DNA of 13,519 bases, from assembly GCA_013298745.1 (NCBI GenBank), contig JAAFIT010000020.1:1-13519 (forward strand). The letters are read 5' to 3'. A model generated the notes under the pieces. The model was not told the origin of the DNA. It was given only the letters and a program-made list of their open reading frames with translations, and searched no databases. A program made the translations under genes and the position numbers. This DNA comes from Sphingomonadales bacterium (lineage in GTDB: Bacteria; Pseudomonadota; Alphaproteobacteria; Sphingomonadales; Sphingomonadaceae). Shown here one piece after another: positions 6,428 to 13,519 of the stretch. The stretch's first letter is position 1, and each line of letters opens with the position of its first letter.

Positions 6428-7825
6428 TCATTCGTCGCCGCCGGCCTCGTCACCGACGTCATCGGAAAGCCCGAGCGCCTTCAACTTGCGATGCAATGCC
6501 GAGCGTTCCATGCCGATGAAGGCCGCCGTGCGCGAGATATTGCCCGAAAAACGCCGGATCTGGGCGCGCAGATATTCACGTTCAAAGGCTTCACGGGCTT
6601 CGCGGAGCGGCGTTCCCATGATCGATTTGGCCGCCTGGCCCGGTACCAGGCGTGATGGCTCGGCGGTGACTTCGGATGGCAGCATCGAAATGTCGATGCT
6701 GCCGCTGCCATCGCCTGGTGCCAGGATCATCGTGCGCTCGACGACATTGCGCAACTGGCGGACATTGCCCGGCCAATCATAGGTTTGCAGCGCCGCGATG
6801 GCGTCTTCGGTCAGTCGCGGCGCCGATACCCGGCGTTCAGCCGCATAACGCGCGATGAAATAGTGCACGAGCTCGGCAACATCCTCGCGGCGCTCCGCCA
6901 GCGACGGCAGCCGCACCGGGACAACATTGAGCCGATAGTATAAATCCTCACGGAAGCGGCCGGCGGCAATCTCGGCGATCAGATCACGCGATGTCGCACT
7001 GATGACCCGCACATCGACGCGCACCCAGCGTGACCCGCCAACCCGCTGAAACACCTGCTCGGTCAGGACACGCAGGATCTTGGCCTGAGTCGGCATCGGC
7101 ATGTCGGCGACATCGTCGAGGAACATGGTGCCGCCATGCGCCTGTTCGAACAGGCCGGAGCGAACCAGATGACCATTTTCCTCGACCCCGAACAGCGCCT
7201 CTTCAACGCGTTCGGGCGTCATCCGTGCGGCACTGACCACGACGAACGGCGAACCCGCTCGCGGGCTCCATTGATGCAACAGGCGCCCCGCCACTTCCTT
7301 GCCGGCGCCGGCAGCGCCGGTAATCAGCACGCGGCTGCCCGTTGCGGCGACCCGCTTCAGCGCGGCGCGCACGGCGTTGATCTGCGGGCTCGATCCGGTC
7401 AATTCGGTTTCGAAGCCAATCCGTTCCTTCAATGCTTCATATTCGCGCTTCAACCGCTCGGTTTCGGTGGCGCGCTGAACGACAAGCAGCAATTGTTCGG
7501 CGCGGAACGGCTTTTCGATGAAATCATAGGCGCCGCGCTTGATGGCCGCGACCGCGGTTTCGATGTTGCCATGGCCGGAAATGACCACCACCGGCAGGGT
7601 CGGATCGCGCTGCTTGACCTCGTCGAGAAGTTCGATGCCATCCAGCCGCGACCCCTGCAGCCAGACATCGAGCACCATCAGCGATGGCCGGCGCTCGGCA
7701 AGGGCGGCGAGCGCCGTGTCGCTATCGTGGGCGACGCGGGTTTCATAGCCTTCGTCGCCAAGAATCCCCGATATCGCCGCCCGGATATCGGCTTCATCGT
7801 CAACGATCAGGATGTCGATGGGCAT
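6428..7825 (-). CDS. ntrX: NtrX, response regulator of the NtrY/NtrX two-component system
   Basis: NtrX is the partner of kinase NtrY in alphaproteobacterial nitrogen, redox and envelope control. The 465-residue product has a receiver domain (D9/D10, phospho-acceptor D53 in VLDVW, K105 in EKPF), a AAA+ domain and a Fis-type helix-turn-helix (428-453, GNISRTAAFIGMERSALHRK). Walker A is GAAGAGKE (170-177); FREDLYYRL (291-299) and WPGNVR (351-356) are intact. Two things differ from the NtrC paralogue in this window. There is no GAFTGA loop: LFGVEENGH runs straight to the FEQAHGG before Walker B. The Walker B acid is Asp (FLDD, D238) instead of Glu, and the switch asparagine position is S198. Lack of GAFTGA is normal for NtrX and argues against sigma54 activation; the other changes suggest weakened ATP hydrolysis. 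ATG at 7825 has AGGA 11 bases upstream, overlapping the ntrY stop. Confidence 0.95.
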   Translation of the reverse strand: MPIDILIVDDEADIRAAISGILGDEGYETRVAHDSDTALAALAERRPSLMVLDVWLQGSRLDGIELLDEVKQRDPTLPVVVISGHGNIETAVAAIKRGAYDFIEKPFRAEQLLLVVQRATETERLKREYEALKERIGFETELTGSSPQINAVRAALKRVAATGSRVLITGAAGAGKEVAGRLLHQWSPRAGSPFVVVSAARMTPERVEEALFGVEENGHLVRSGLFEQAHGGTMFLDDVADMPMPTQAKILRVLTEQVFQRVGGSRWVRVDVRVISATSRDLIAEIAAGRFREDLYYRLNVVPVRLPSLAERREDVAELVHYFIARYAAERRVSAPRLTEDAIAALQTYDWPGNVRQLRNVVERTMILAPGDGSGSIDISMLPSEVTAEPSRLVPGQAAKSIMGTPLREAREAFEREYLRAQIRRFSGNISRTAAFIGMERSALHRKLKALGLSDDVGDEAGGDE

Positions 7826-7836
7826 GGTAGATGCGG

Positions 7837-7840
7837 TCCT
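7837..7840 (-). promoter_or_regulatory. Ribosome binding site for ntrX
   Basis: AGGA on the minus strand overlaps the last bases of ntrY and its TAG stop, 11 bases before the ntrX ATG. The geometry suggests ntrX translation follows ntrY termination. Confidence 0.4.
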
Positions 7841-10169
7841 AGGCTGTCAGTCGCAGGGGGAGTTGCTCAATATCCGAGGTTTCGGCGGTCATCGCGCGGC
7901 TCAAGCGCACCTTGATGGCGGCACCCGATCCGGTCGGTGCGTCCGCAAGCGTCAAGGCGCCGCCATGATCCTCGATGATCTTGCGGACGATGGCGAGACC
8001 AAGGCCGGTGCCACGGGCGCGCGTCGTCACATAAGGCTCGGTCAGGCGATCACGGCTTTCGGCCGGCAAGCCAATACCATTGTCGGTCACGGTGACCGTC
8101 ACCGTTTCGCGCGCATCGGCAATCGTGATGGTGATGCTGCCCGGCACAGCCACAATGCCCGATGCTGCATCGCGCTCGATTCGCGCCAAGACCGATTCCC
8201 CGGCGTTCTTGATGATATTCGTCAACGCGCGGGTCATCTGCTGGCGATCGCACACCAGCGGCGTTTCGGTGGCGCCTTCGACGACAAAGGCAATATCGGG
8301 AAACGCCATTTCCTGCAGGACCAGCGTATCGCGGATGATCGTGTCGAGGCTTTCCGGCGCCAGAACCGGACGCGGCAGCCGGGCAAAATCCGAAAACTCA
8401 TCCACCATGCGACGCAGATCGCCGACCTGGCGGACGATTGTCGCCGTCAACACCCCAAAGGTTTCGGAGTCATCATTGATCTGACGACCAAATTTGCGCT
8501 GCAAGCGTTCGGCTGCAAGCTGGATCGGCGTCAGCGGGTTCTTGATCTCATGTGCGATGCGGCGCGCCACATCAGCCCAGGCGGCGCGACGCTGGTCAGC
8601 CAACTGCGCCGAAATGTCATCGAACGTCAGCACATAGCCACCACCGCCACCGCTTAACCCGCTCTCCGCCGCAATGCGGACCGAAAGCGTCTGCAGATCG
8701 TCACCGCGGGCAATCCGCACCTGGCCGGCCGCCGCACCGCTGATCTGGGCTTCGGCGAGCAGGGTCGCGAGCTCCGGCAGCGCTTCGCTGAGTTGCTGTC
8801 CGGTCAGCATCGATTCCGAACTTTCGAGCAGTAACGCCGCCGACCGGTTCGCTGCCCGAATTTCGCCGGAGGGTGCAATCGACAGGACCCCGGCGGAAAC
8901 ACCCGACAAAACGGCTTCGGTAAACTGGCGACGGGCATCGAGTTGTTGATTGGCACCAATCAGGGCGCGTTGCTGAGTCTTCAACTCGCTCGTCATGCGA
9001 TTGAAGGCGCGTTCCAGCGTGCCGATTTCGTCGGTCGAGCCGCGTACCGGCACGCGTGCATCAAGATCTCCGGCGCCGACGCGTTCGGCGGCCTCAGCGA
9101 GCCGCGCAATTGGCGCCACTAGCCGGTTTGCCAACCACAGCGCCATCCAGATCGCCACAGCGAGTGTCAGCAACGACACACCCATCAGCACCAGATTGAA
9201 GCGCAACTGCATCAACCGCGATCGTTCGATCAGCGCGCGATACTCACCCAGCGCTTGCGCCGCCTGATCCGCCCGCGCCAGCACCGCTGGATCGACCTTG
9301 CGGCTGACATAGATGTAACGCTCCGCGGTCGGCGAGGTTGCGACCACCGACTCAACCCGGTCAGTGCCTTGCGCCACCACTGTTGCCGCCCCGACCCGCG
9401 CCTTGTCGAGGTCGATCAGGCTCAAACGGGCAATGACATCAGCAGGCTTGATGCCGCTGCTGGCAATCGGCGTCAGCTTTCCGGACCGATCACGGCCGAC
9501 AATCGCGGCTTCGGACAAATTGCGCGCCGCGACCTGCAAGCGCAACCCTTCCCCGAATGATACCGTGCCCAACCCGAAATCCTGGGCATAATTCTCCATG
9601 TCGATTGCCATGGCCACAATATCATCGGCGACACGCTGCCGGTTCTCCTCGACATAGGCCTGCGCAACCTGGTTCGAGCCGTCGAGCACGGTCTTGACCC
9701 GGTCCGAGAACCAGAACTGCACCCCGAACTGGAACAACAACGATGCAAAGACGACAACGAGGATGGTTGGCACCGCCGCGATACCGGCAAACAACGCCAC
9801 CATGCGGACATGCAGCCGGGACCCAGCCAGCCCCTTGCGCCGATTGGCGAGCAAGATCGCCACGCGCCGCGCGATCAGCACAACCAGCAACATCAGCGGC
9901 AACAGATTGGCGACGAGCAACAATGTCACCAGCGGCGGCGACACCCCATTGGCAGGTGCGGCGCCACCGGCAAGCAGGGCGTAGCTCGACCAACCCAGGA
10001 CGATGGTGGCGATCGCAGCGGCAATTTCGAGTCGCGAGTAAATTTCGTTACGCTGAACAAAGCGACGCAACCGCGCGCGCAACCGACGACCGGGATTGCG
10101 CCCAAGACGCTGCTTGGCGCCAGTGGGTTCAGCGTCGCTGACGACGACAGGAATGAAGGAATCGGTCAT
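7839..10169 (-). CDS. ntrY: NtrY, membrane-bound sensor histidine kinase
   Basis: NtrY is the inner-membrane sensor kinase that phosphorylates NtrX. The 776-residue product has a basic cytoplasmic N-terminus, three closely spaced membrane segments (about 47-69, 78-104, 122-148), an extracytoplasmic sensor domain (about 150-325) and a fourth membrane segment (about 327-350). A HAMP linker (about 350-402) and a PAS domain (about 412-525) follow. The dimerisation/phosphoacceptor helix carries H540 ([15 protein letters not shown]), and the ATPase has an N-box NIIKNAGES (651-659), DNGIG (696-700) and GTGLGLA. All catalytic motifs are intact. A reading starting 11 codons earlier at TTG 10202 is possible. 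I prefer ATG 10169 because GAGG lies just before it (3-base gap, tight) and nothing like a ribosome site precedes the TTG. Thirteen bases separate it from ntrX; 84 separate it from ntrC. Confidence 0.95.
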   Translation of the reverse strand: MTDSFIPVVVSDAEPTGAKQRLGRNPGRRLRARLRRFVQRNEIYSRLEIAAAIATIVLGWSSYALLAGGAAPANGVSPPLVTLLLVANLLPLMLLVVLIARRVAILLANRRKGLAGSRLHVRMVALFAGIAAVPTILVVVFASLLFQFGVQFWFSDRVKTVLDGSNQVAQAYVEENRQRVADDIVAMAIDMENYAQDFGLGTVSFGEGLRLQVAARNLSEAAIVGRDRSGKLTPIASSGIKPADVIARLSLIDLDKARVGAATVVAQGTDRVESVVATSPTAERYIYVSRKVDPAVLARADQAAQALGEYRALIERSRLMQLRFNLVLMGVSLLTLAVAIWMALWLANRLVAPIARLAEAAERVGAGDLDARVPVRGSTDEIGTLERAFNRMTSELKTQQRALIGANQQLDARRQFTEAVLSGVSAGVLSIAPSGEIRAANRSAALLLESSESMLTGQQLSEALPELATLLAEAQISGAAAGQVRIARGDDLQTLSVRIAAESGLSGGGGGYVLTFDDISAQLADQRRAAWADVARRIAHEIKNPLTPIQLAAERLQRKFGRQINDDSETFGVLTATIVRQVGDLRRMVDEFSDFARLPRPVLAPESLDTIIRDTLVLQEMAFPDIAFVVEGATETPLVCDRQQMTRALTNIIKNAGESVLARIERDAASGIVAVPGSITITIADARETVTVTVTDNGIGLPAESRDRLTEPYVTTRARGTGLGLAIVRKIIEDHGGALTLADAPTGSGAAIKVRLSRAMTAETSDIEQLPLRLTA

Positions 10170-10253
10170 CCGCCTCGGACTGTAAGCCAAAAGCGTGACC
10201 AAAGGAACACAGGCGTTGCGCGGTTGCGACAGCTCGTAGCGATCGCGGCAGAT
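10170..10253. other. ntrC-ntrY intergenic spacer
   Basis: This 84-base gap is the largest break inside the two-kinase block. It holds a GCGATCGC palindrome (10239-10246), two close copies of GTTGCG and GAGG before the ntrY ATG. A GATTC (GANTC, the CcrM-type methylation motif) straddles its right edge at 10251-10255. I see no convincing sigma70 promoter or terminator hairpin with a U-run, so ntrYX is probably read from the upstream transcript. Confidence 0.4.
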
Positions 10254-11678
10254 TCAGCTCCGCCGCGCCGGCTGCGGCTCGAGCCCAAGGTCATTGAGCT
10301 TGCGCCGCAATGTGTTGCGATTGATGCCAAGCAGCTTGGCCGCCTTTAGTTGATTACCACCTGTGGCATCAAGACAAGCCAAGATCAGTGGCCTTTCGAC
10401 CTCGGCGAGCAGCCGATCATACACGCCATCGGGTGGCAAATTGCCGCCGAAACCCTGGAAATAGGCGGCGATATGCGCTGCCGCAGCATCCGCCAATGTC
10501 GCCGCCGGCGCCAGGCTGGCAGGCGCCGCGCGGGTCCCCAATCCCGCCTGCACCGCCGCAGCCGTAATGATGTCACCACGCTCGAGAACGGCCAGGCGCC
10601 GCATCAGATTTTCCAGCTCGCGCACATTGCCGGGCCAGCTGTGGCGTCGCAACGCTTCCACGGCATGACGATCGAGCGTTTTGCGCGGTAGGCCTTCGCT
10701 CGCCGCCGTATCGAGAAAGCGCCGCGCCAACGCGGGAATATCTTCGCTTCGCGCTCGTAGCGGCGGCAGCGGCAGCGGCACGACATTCAGACGGTAATAG
10801 AGATCCTCGCGGAACCGTCCGGCTTCGATCAAGCCGACAAGGTCCTGGTTCGTCGCCGAGACGATCCGCACATCGGCGCGCTGGCTGCGCGTGCCGCCCA
10901 CCGCCGTGAATTCACCGGTCTGCAAGACCCGCAGCAGCCGCGTCTGGGCATCGATCGGCATATCGCCGATTTCATCGAGAAACAGCGTGCCACCTTGCGC
11001 CTGTTCGAACTTGCCCGAGGCGCGCGCCGCCGCCCCGGTAAAGGCGCCGCGTTCATGGCCGAACAGCTCGCTTTCAATCAATTCGCGCGGGATCGCCGCC
11101 ATATTCAGCGCGATGAAGGGCCGAGCAGCGCGTGGTCCCATATCGTGAATGGCGCGTGCCACCAGCTCCTTGCCCGTCCCGCTTTCACCCAGAATCATCA
11201 CGGTCAGATCATTGGGCACCACGCGCGCAACGATGCGATAGACGTCCTGCATGGCAGGGGAGCGGCCGATCAGCGCGGAATCGTCGCTGCCGAACTCGGC
11301 CACTTCGGCCTCACCCATTCCCTCAAGTGCAGAGGCAACAGACTGTATCAGTTCGTTGAGATCAAAAGGTTTTGGGAGATAGTCAAAGGCACCATTTTCG
11401 GTCGCACGCACCGCTGTCGACAACGTGTTCTGGGCGCTCATCACAATGATCCGCAGCCCAGGGCGGAGTGCCAGCAGTGTCGGTATCGTTTCGAGGCCAT
11501 TGCCATCGGGCAGGATGACATCGCTGATCACGACATCGCCAACGCCGTCACTGACCAGTTTGACCAAGCCAGCGGCGGTTTCGGTCAACCGCACCTCATA
11601 GCCGGCACGGACCAGCGCCTGGCGGACGACGGTGCGGATGGCCGCATCGTCATCAGCGACAATGACAGTGGCGGTCAT
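10254..11678 (-). CDS. ntrC: NtrC, sigma54-dependent nitrogen response regulator
   Basis: NtrC is the enhancer-binding activator phosphorylated by NtrB under nitrogen limitation; it remodels RNA polymerase-sigma54 by ATP hydrolysis. The 474-residue product has a receiver domain (D9/D10, D53, K103 in PKPF) and a complete AAA+ domain: Walker A GESGTGKE (164-171), switch N192, GAFTGA (211-216), Walker B FLDEIGD with D235/E236, FREDLYYRL (289-297) and WPGNVR (348-353). An Ala/Pro-rich linker (about 380-402) and a Fis-type helix-turn-helix (about 440-463, [20 protein letters not shown]) follow. Every motif needed for sigma54 activation is present, so the host should encode RpoN. The ATG overlaps the ntrB stop as ATGA with no clear ribosome site, which points to translational coupling with its kinase. 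Confidence 0.97.
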   Translation of the reverse strand: MTATVIVADDDAAIRTVVRQALVRAGYEVRLTETAAGLVKLVSDGVGDVVISDVILPDGNGLETIPTLLALRPGLRIIVMSAQNTLSTAVRATENGAFDYLPKPFDLNELIQSVASALEGMGEAEVAEFGSDDSALIGRSPAMQDVYRIVARVVPNDLTVMILGESGTGKELVARAIHDMGPRAARPFIALNMAAIPRELIESELFGHERGAFTGAAARASGKFEQAQGGTLFLDEIGDMPIDAQTRLLRVLQTGEFTAVGGTRSQRADVRIVSATNQDLVGLIEAGRFREDLYYRLNVVPLPLPPLRARSEDIPALARRFLDTAASEGLPRKTLDRHAVEALRRHSWPGNVRELENLMRRLAVLERGDIITAAAVQAGLGTRAAPASLAPAATLADAAAAHIAAYFQGFGGNLPPDGVYDRLLAEVERPLILACLDATGGNQLKAAKLLGINRNTLRRKLNDLGLEPQPARRS

Positions 11679-12739
11679 GCGCCGGCCACTGGCAACAAGA
11701 CCCGAAAGACCGTGCGCTCCGGATCACCCGAGCGCTCATATTCAACCACACCGCCATGATCCGCGACGATCTTGGCGACCAGCGCAAGACCAAGGCCCGA
11801 ACCGCCGCGCTTTGTAGTGACAAAGGGTTCAAAGACATGGTCTGCCAGATCAGGATCGACACCGGGGCCGCTGTCGATGACCCGCACCTCGATCGGCAGT
11901 GAAATGGCGGGGCCGCCCCCTTCAGGACGAACCTTCAATCCGGCGCGAAACGCCGTTGTGATCACAACTTGTCCATTATCATCAACCGCTTCGACAGCAT
12001 TCTTCAACAAATTCAAAAACACCTGGACCAAGGAATCGCGATTGGCGGCCACGGGTGGCAAGGACGGATCATAGCGCTCGCGGATGGTGATGCCGGCGCC
12101 AAAGCCCTGCATCGCCAGCTTGCGGACATGGCCCAGAACCTCATGAATGTTTTCAGGGCGCAGCCGCTGCGGCCGTGTATCGGTAAAGCTCTCCATGCGA
12201 TCGACGAGCTTGGCGATGCGATCGACCTCGGCGACGATCAGATCCGTCAATTCGCGTCCATTCGCATCGGCGCCAGTTGCCAGCAATTGCGCGGCACCGC
12301 GAATGCCCGACAGCGGGTTCTTGATCTCGTGCGCCAGCATCGCGGCAACACCCACGGCCGATCGCGCCGCCCCCTGATGCTGCACCTTGCGATCGACCAG
12401 CATGGCAACGGAGCGGGTCTGGAAGGCAACGGTCATCCATTCCAGCGAGTCACCCACCGGCGCGACCAGCACATCGGCGCGAACAGTGCGTCCGGCCGGG
12501 AAGTGCAGCGACATGTCATAGGCCGCGCAGCCACCCCCTTCCGAAAGCGCCCGCCGCAACAGCCCTTCGACGGCGCTGTTCTTGCCGAATGCCGCCGCCC
12601 AGCCACGCTCGGCAAGCGCTGCCTGACTGGCATTGAGAAAGGTCTCGGCAGCAATGTTGGCGATCACCGGTCGACCCTCCGGGTCAACCAGCACGGCCGG
12701 CACCGCAAGCCCTGCAAGCAGATCGGCCGGCCCGGCCAT
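11675..12739 (-). CDS. ntrB: NtrB, nitrogen-regulation histidine kinase/phosphatase
   Basis: NtrB is the soluble kinase and phosphatase for NtrC, classically controlled by PII (GlnB) binding. The 354-residue product has no membrane segment. It starts with a PAS domain (about 5-110, [19 protein letters not shown]), then a phosphoacceptor helix with H137 ([18 protein letters not shown]), an N-box with N247 ([10 protein letters not shown]), DSGPG (289-293) and GSGLGLAL near 313-320, ending at residue 354 with little extra tail. All kinase motifs are intact. It sits between dusB and ntrC: its ATG shares one base with the dusB stop (TGATG) and its stop overlaps the ntrC start (ATGA), so the three are almost certainly one translationally coupled unit. 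Confidence 0.96.
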   Translation of the reverse strand: MAGPADLLAGLAVPAVLVDPEGRPVIANIAAETFLNASQAALAERGWAAAFGKNSAVEGLLRRALSEGGGCAAYDMSLHFPAGRTVRADVLVAPVGDSLEWMTVAFQTRSVAMLVDRKVQHQGAARSAVGVAAMLAHEIKNPLSGIRGAAQLLATGADANGRELTDLIVAEVDRIAKLVDRMESFTDTRPQRLRPENIHEVLGHVRKLAMQGFGAGITIRERYDPSLPPVAANRDSLVQVFLNLLKNAVEAVDDNGQVVITTAFRAGLKVRPEGGGPAISLPIEVRVIDSGPGVDPDLADHVFEPFVTTKRGGSGLGLALVAKIVADHGGVVEYERSGDPERTVFRVLLPVAGA

Positions 12740-13519
12740 CAGGCCGCCAGAGCCTCGGCCTGCATCCGTTCGGCATAGAAGCGATCAACCATCGAAATCA
12801 CATCAACCGGATCGGCCAACTGATTGACCTGGTTACGGAAGTGTCCGGATTCATGCAGCCCCTTGGTGTACCAGCCAAGATGTTTTCGTGCCAGATTGAC
12901 GCCGATGACGCTGCCATAAAGATCGATCATCATGGCATAATGTTCGCGGACCAGGGCATGCTGCTGCGCCAGCGTTGGATCCGCCGGCACCGGCCGCCTG
13001 GTCAGCGCGGCCATCACCTGCGCGATCAGCCACGGCTTGCCATAGGCGCCGCGGCCGATCATCACCCCATCGGCGCCGGACTGATCGAGCGCCATTTCGG
13101 CATCGGCGATCGAGCAGATATCGCCATTGACGATCACCGGCAGCTTCACGGCCTCCTTGACCTTGCGGACAAAGGCCCAGTCTGCCGTGCCCGAGTACAG
13201 TTGGCAGCGCGTGCGGCCATGCACGGTGATCAACTGGATCCCCAAATCCTCGGCAACGCGCGCCAGTTCCGGCGCGTTCAGGCTGGCATGATCCCATCCC
13301 ATGCGCATCTTCAGCGTCACCGGTACCTTTACGGCCTTGACCGTCGCCTCGATGATGCGGCGCGCCAGGTCCGGCTCACGCATCAGCGCCGATCCGGCAT
13401 GGCCGTTGACGACCTTCTTCACCGGGCAGCCCATATTGATGTCGATGATCGCCGCGCCCAGGCCTTCGTTGAGCTTGGCGGCTTCGGCCATCCGCTCCGG
13501 CTCGCACCCGGCAAGCTGC
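12739..13519 (-). CDS. dusB: DusB (NifR3-type) tRNA-dihydrouridine synthase, 5' end outside the window
   Basis: DusB is an FMN-dependent enzyme that reduces specific uridines in the tRNA D-loop. The visible 259 codons cover most of the enzyme; roughly 60-75 N-terminal residues are missing beyond the right edge. The frame stays open to 13518 and reads QLAGCEPER before the methionine at 13491, matching the conserved DusB QLAG.EPE segment, so that methionine is internal and not the start. The catalytic cysteine is in NMGCPVKK (codon 13428-13426). LKMRMGWD, VHGRTRCQLYSG, VNGDI and the phosphate-binding GADGVMIGRGAYGKPW follow in the usual order of the TIM barrel, then the helical RNA-binding domain. 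In alphaproteobacteria this gene was named nifR3 for its place ahead of ntrBC. The stop shares a base with the ntrB ATG. The operon promoter must lie outside the window. Confidence 0.95.
   Translation of the reverse strand, partial: QLAGCEPERMAEAAKLNEGLGAAIIDINMGCPVKKVVNGHAGSALMREPDLARRIIEATVKAVKVPVTLKMRMGWDHASLNAPELARVAEDLGIQLITVHGRTRCQLYSGTADWAFVRKVKEAVKLPVIVNGDICSIADAEMALDQSGADGVMIGRGAYGKPWLIAQVMAALTRRPVPADPTLAQQHALVREHYAMMIDLYGSVIGVNLARKHLGWYTKGLHESGHFRNQVNQLADPVDVISMVDRFYAERMQAEALAA

Noticed and set aside
7136-8657. Plus-strand open frames (259 and 281 codons) opposite ntrX and ntrY
   Set aside because: Both lie opposite motif-complete regulators; their translations lack recognisable domains.
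10170-10202. Sigma54-like site TTGGTCACGCTTTTGGCT upstream of ntrY
   Set aside because: The GG and GC elements are one base too far apart for the strict -24/-12 spacing, and the sequence is also readable as codons ahead of the ntrY ATG.
10202-10202. TTG at 10202 as the ntrY start
   Set aside because: No ribosome binding site precedes it, while the ATG at 10169 has GAGG immediately upstream and gives a normal NtrY N-terminus.
13491-13491. Methionine codon as the dusB start
   Set aside because: The frame continues upstream with the conserved QLAGCEPE segment, so the gene is truncated by the window edge and starts outside it.
1-13519. A mobile element, defence island, CRISPR array or novel multi-gene system
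   Set aside because: Every gene belongs to a known housekeeping or regulatory family apart from the barrel's unknown role; there are no spaced repeats, integrase or transposase motifs, tRNA ends or composition shifts.

Overview
This is an ordinary, densely packed piece of alphaproteobacterial chromosome. It is GC-rich with strong GC bias at third codon positions. The gene order dusB-ntrB-ntrC-ntrY-ntrX-hfq-hflX is the classic alphaproteobacterial nitrogen-regulation cluster. The protein sequences and the neighbouring mfd plus outer-membrane-barrel pair look most like Sphingomonadales; that placement is inference from remembered family sequences, not a computed phylogeny. I see no mobile element, CRISPR array, tRNA, rRNA or sign of recent transfer, and no gene-free stretch over 150 bases.

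Left arm, plus strand (17-4725): mfd, the transcription-repair coupling factor, is followed with a 4-base overlap by a secreted Omp85-type beta-barrel protein of unassigned function. Right arm, minus strand (13519-4722): dusB (open at the window edge), ntrB, ntrC, ntrY, ntrX, hfq and hflX in transcription order. The two arms converge at 4722-4725, where the stop codons of the barrel gene and hflX overlap. A perfect 9-bp inverted repeat (arms 4692-4700 and 4723-4731) brackets this junction.

The right arm reads as one regulatory unit. DusB is a tRNA dihydrouridine synthase. NtrB/NtrC and NtrY/NtrX are two histidine-kinase/response-regulator pairs for nitrogen (and, for NtrYX, often redox or envelope) control. 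Hfq is the sRNA chaperone. HflX is a ribosome-associated GTPase. Junctions are tight: dusB/ntrB TGATG, ntrB/ntrC ATGA, hfq/hflX TTGA. The two larger gaps are ntrC-ntrY (84 bases) and ntrX-hfq (147 bases). The second holds a credible sigma70-like promoter and two inverted repeats, so hfq-hflX can probably be transcribed separately.

I did not find an undescribed system. The points most worth a second look are a NtrX whose AAA+ domain lacks GAFTGA and also carries substitutions at the Walker B acid and the switch asparagine, the inverted repeat over the overlapping convergent stops, the hfq leader, and the barrel-only Omp85 protein coupled to mfd.
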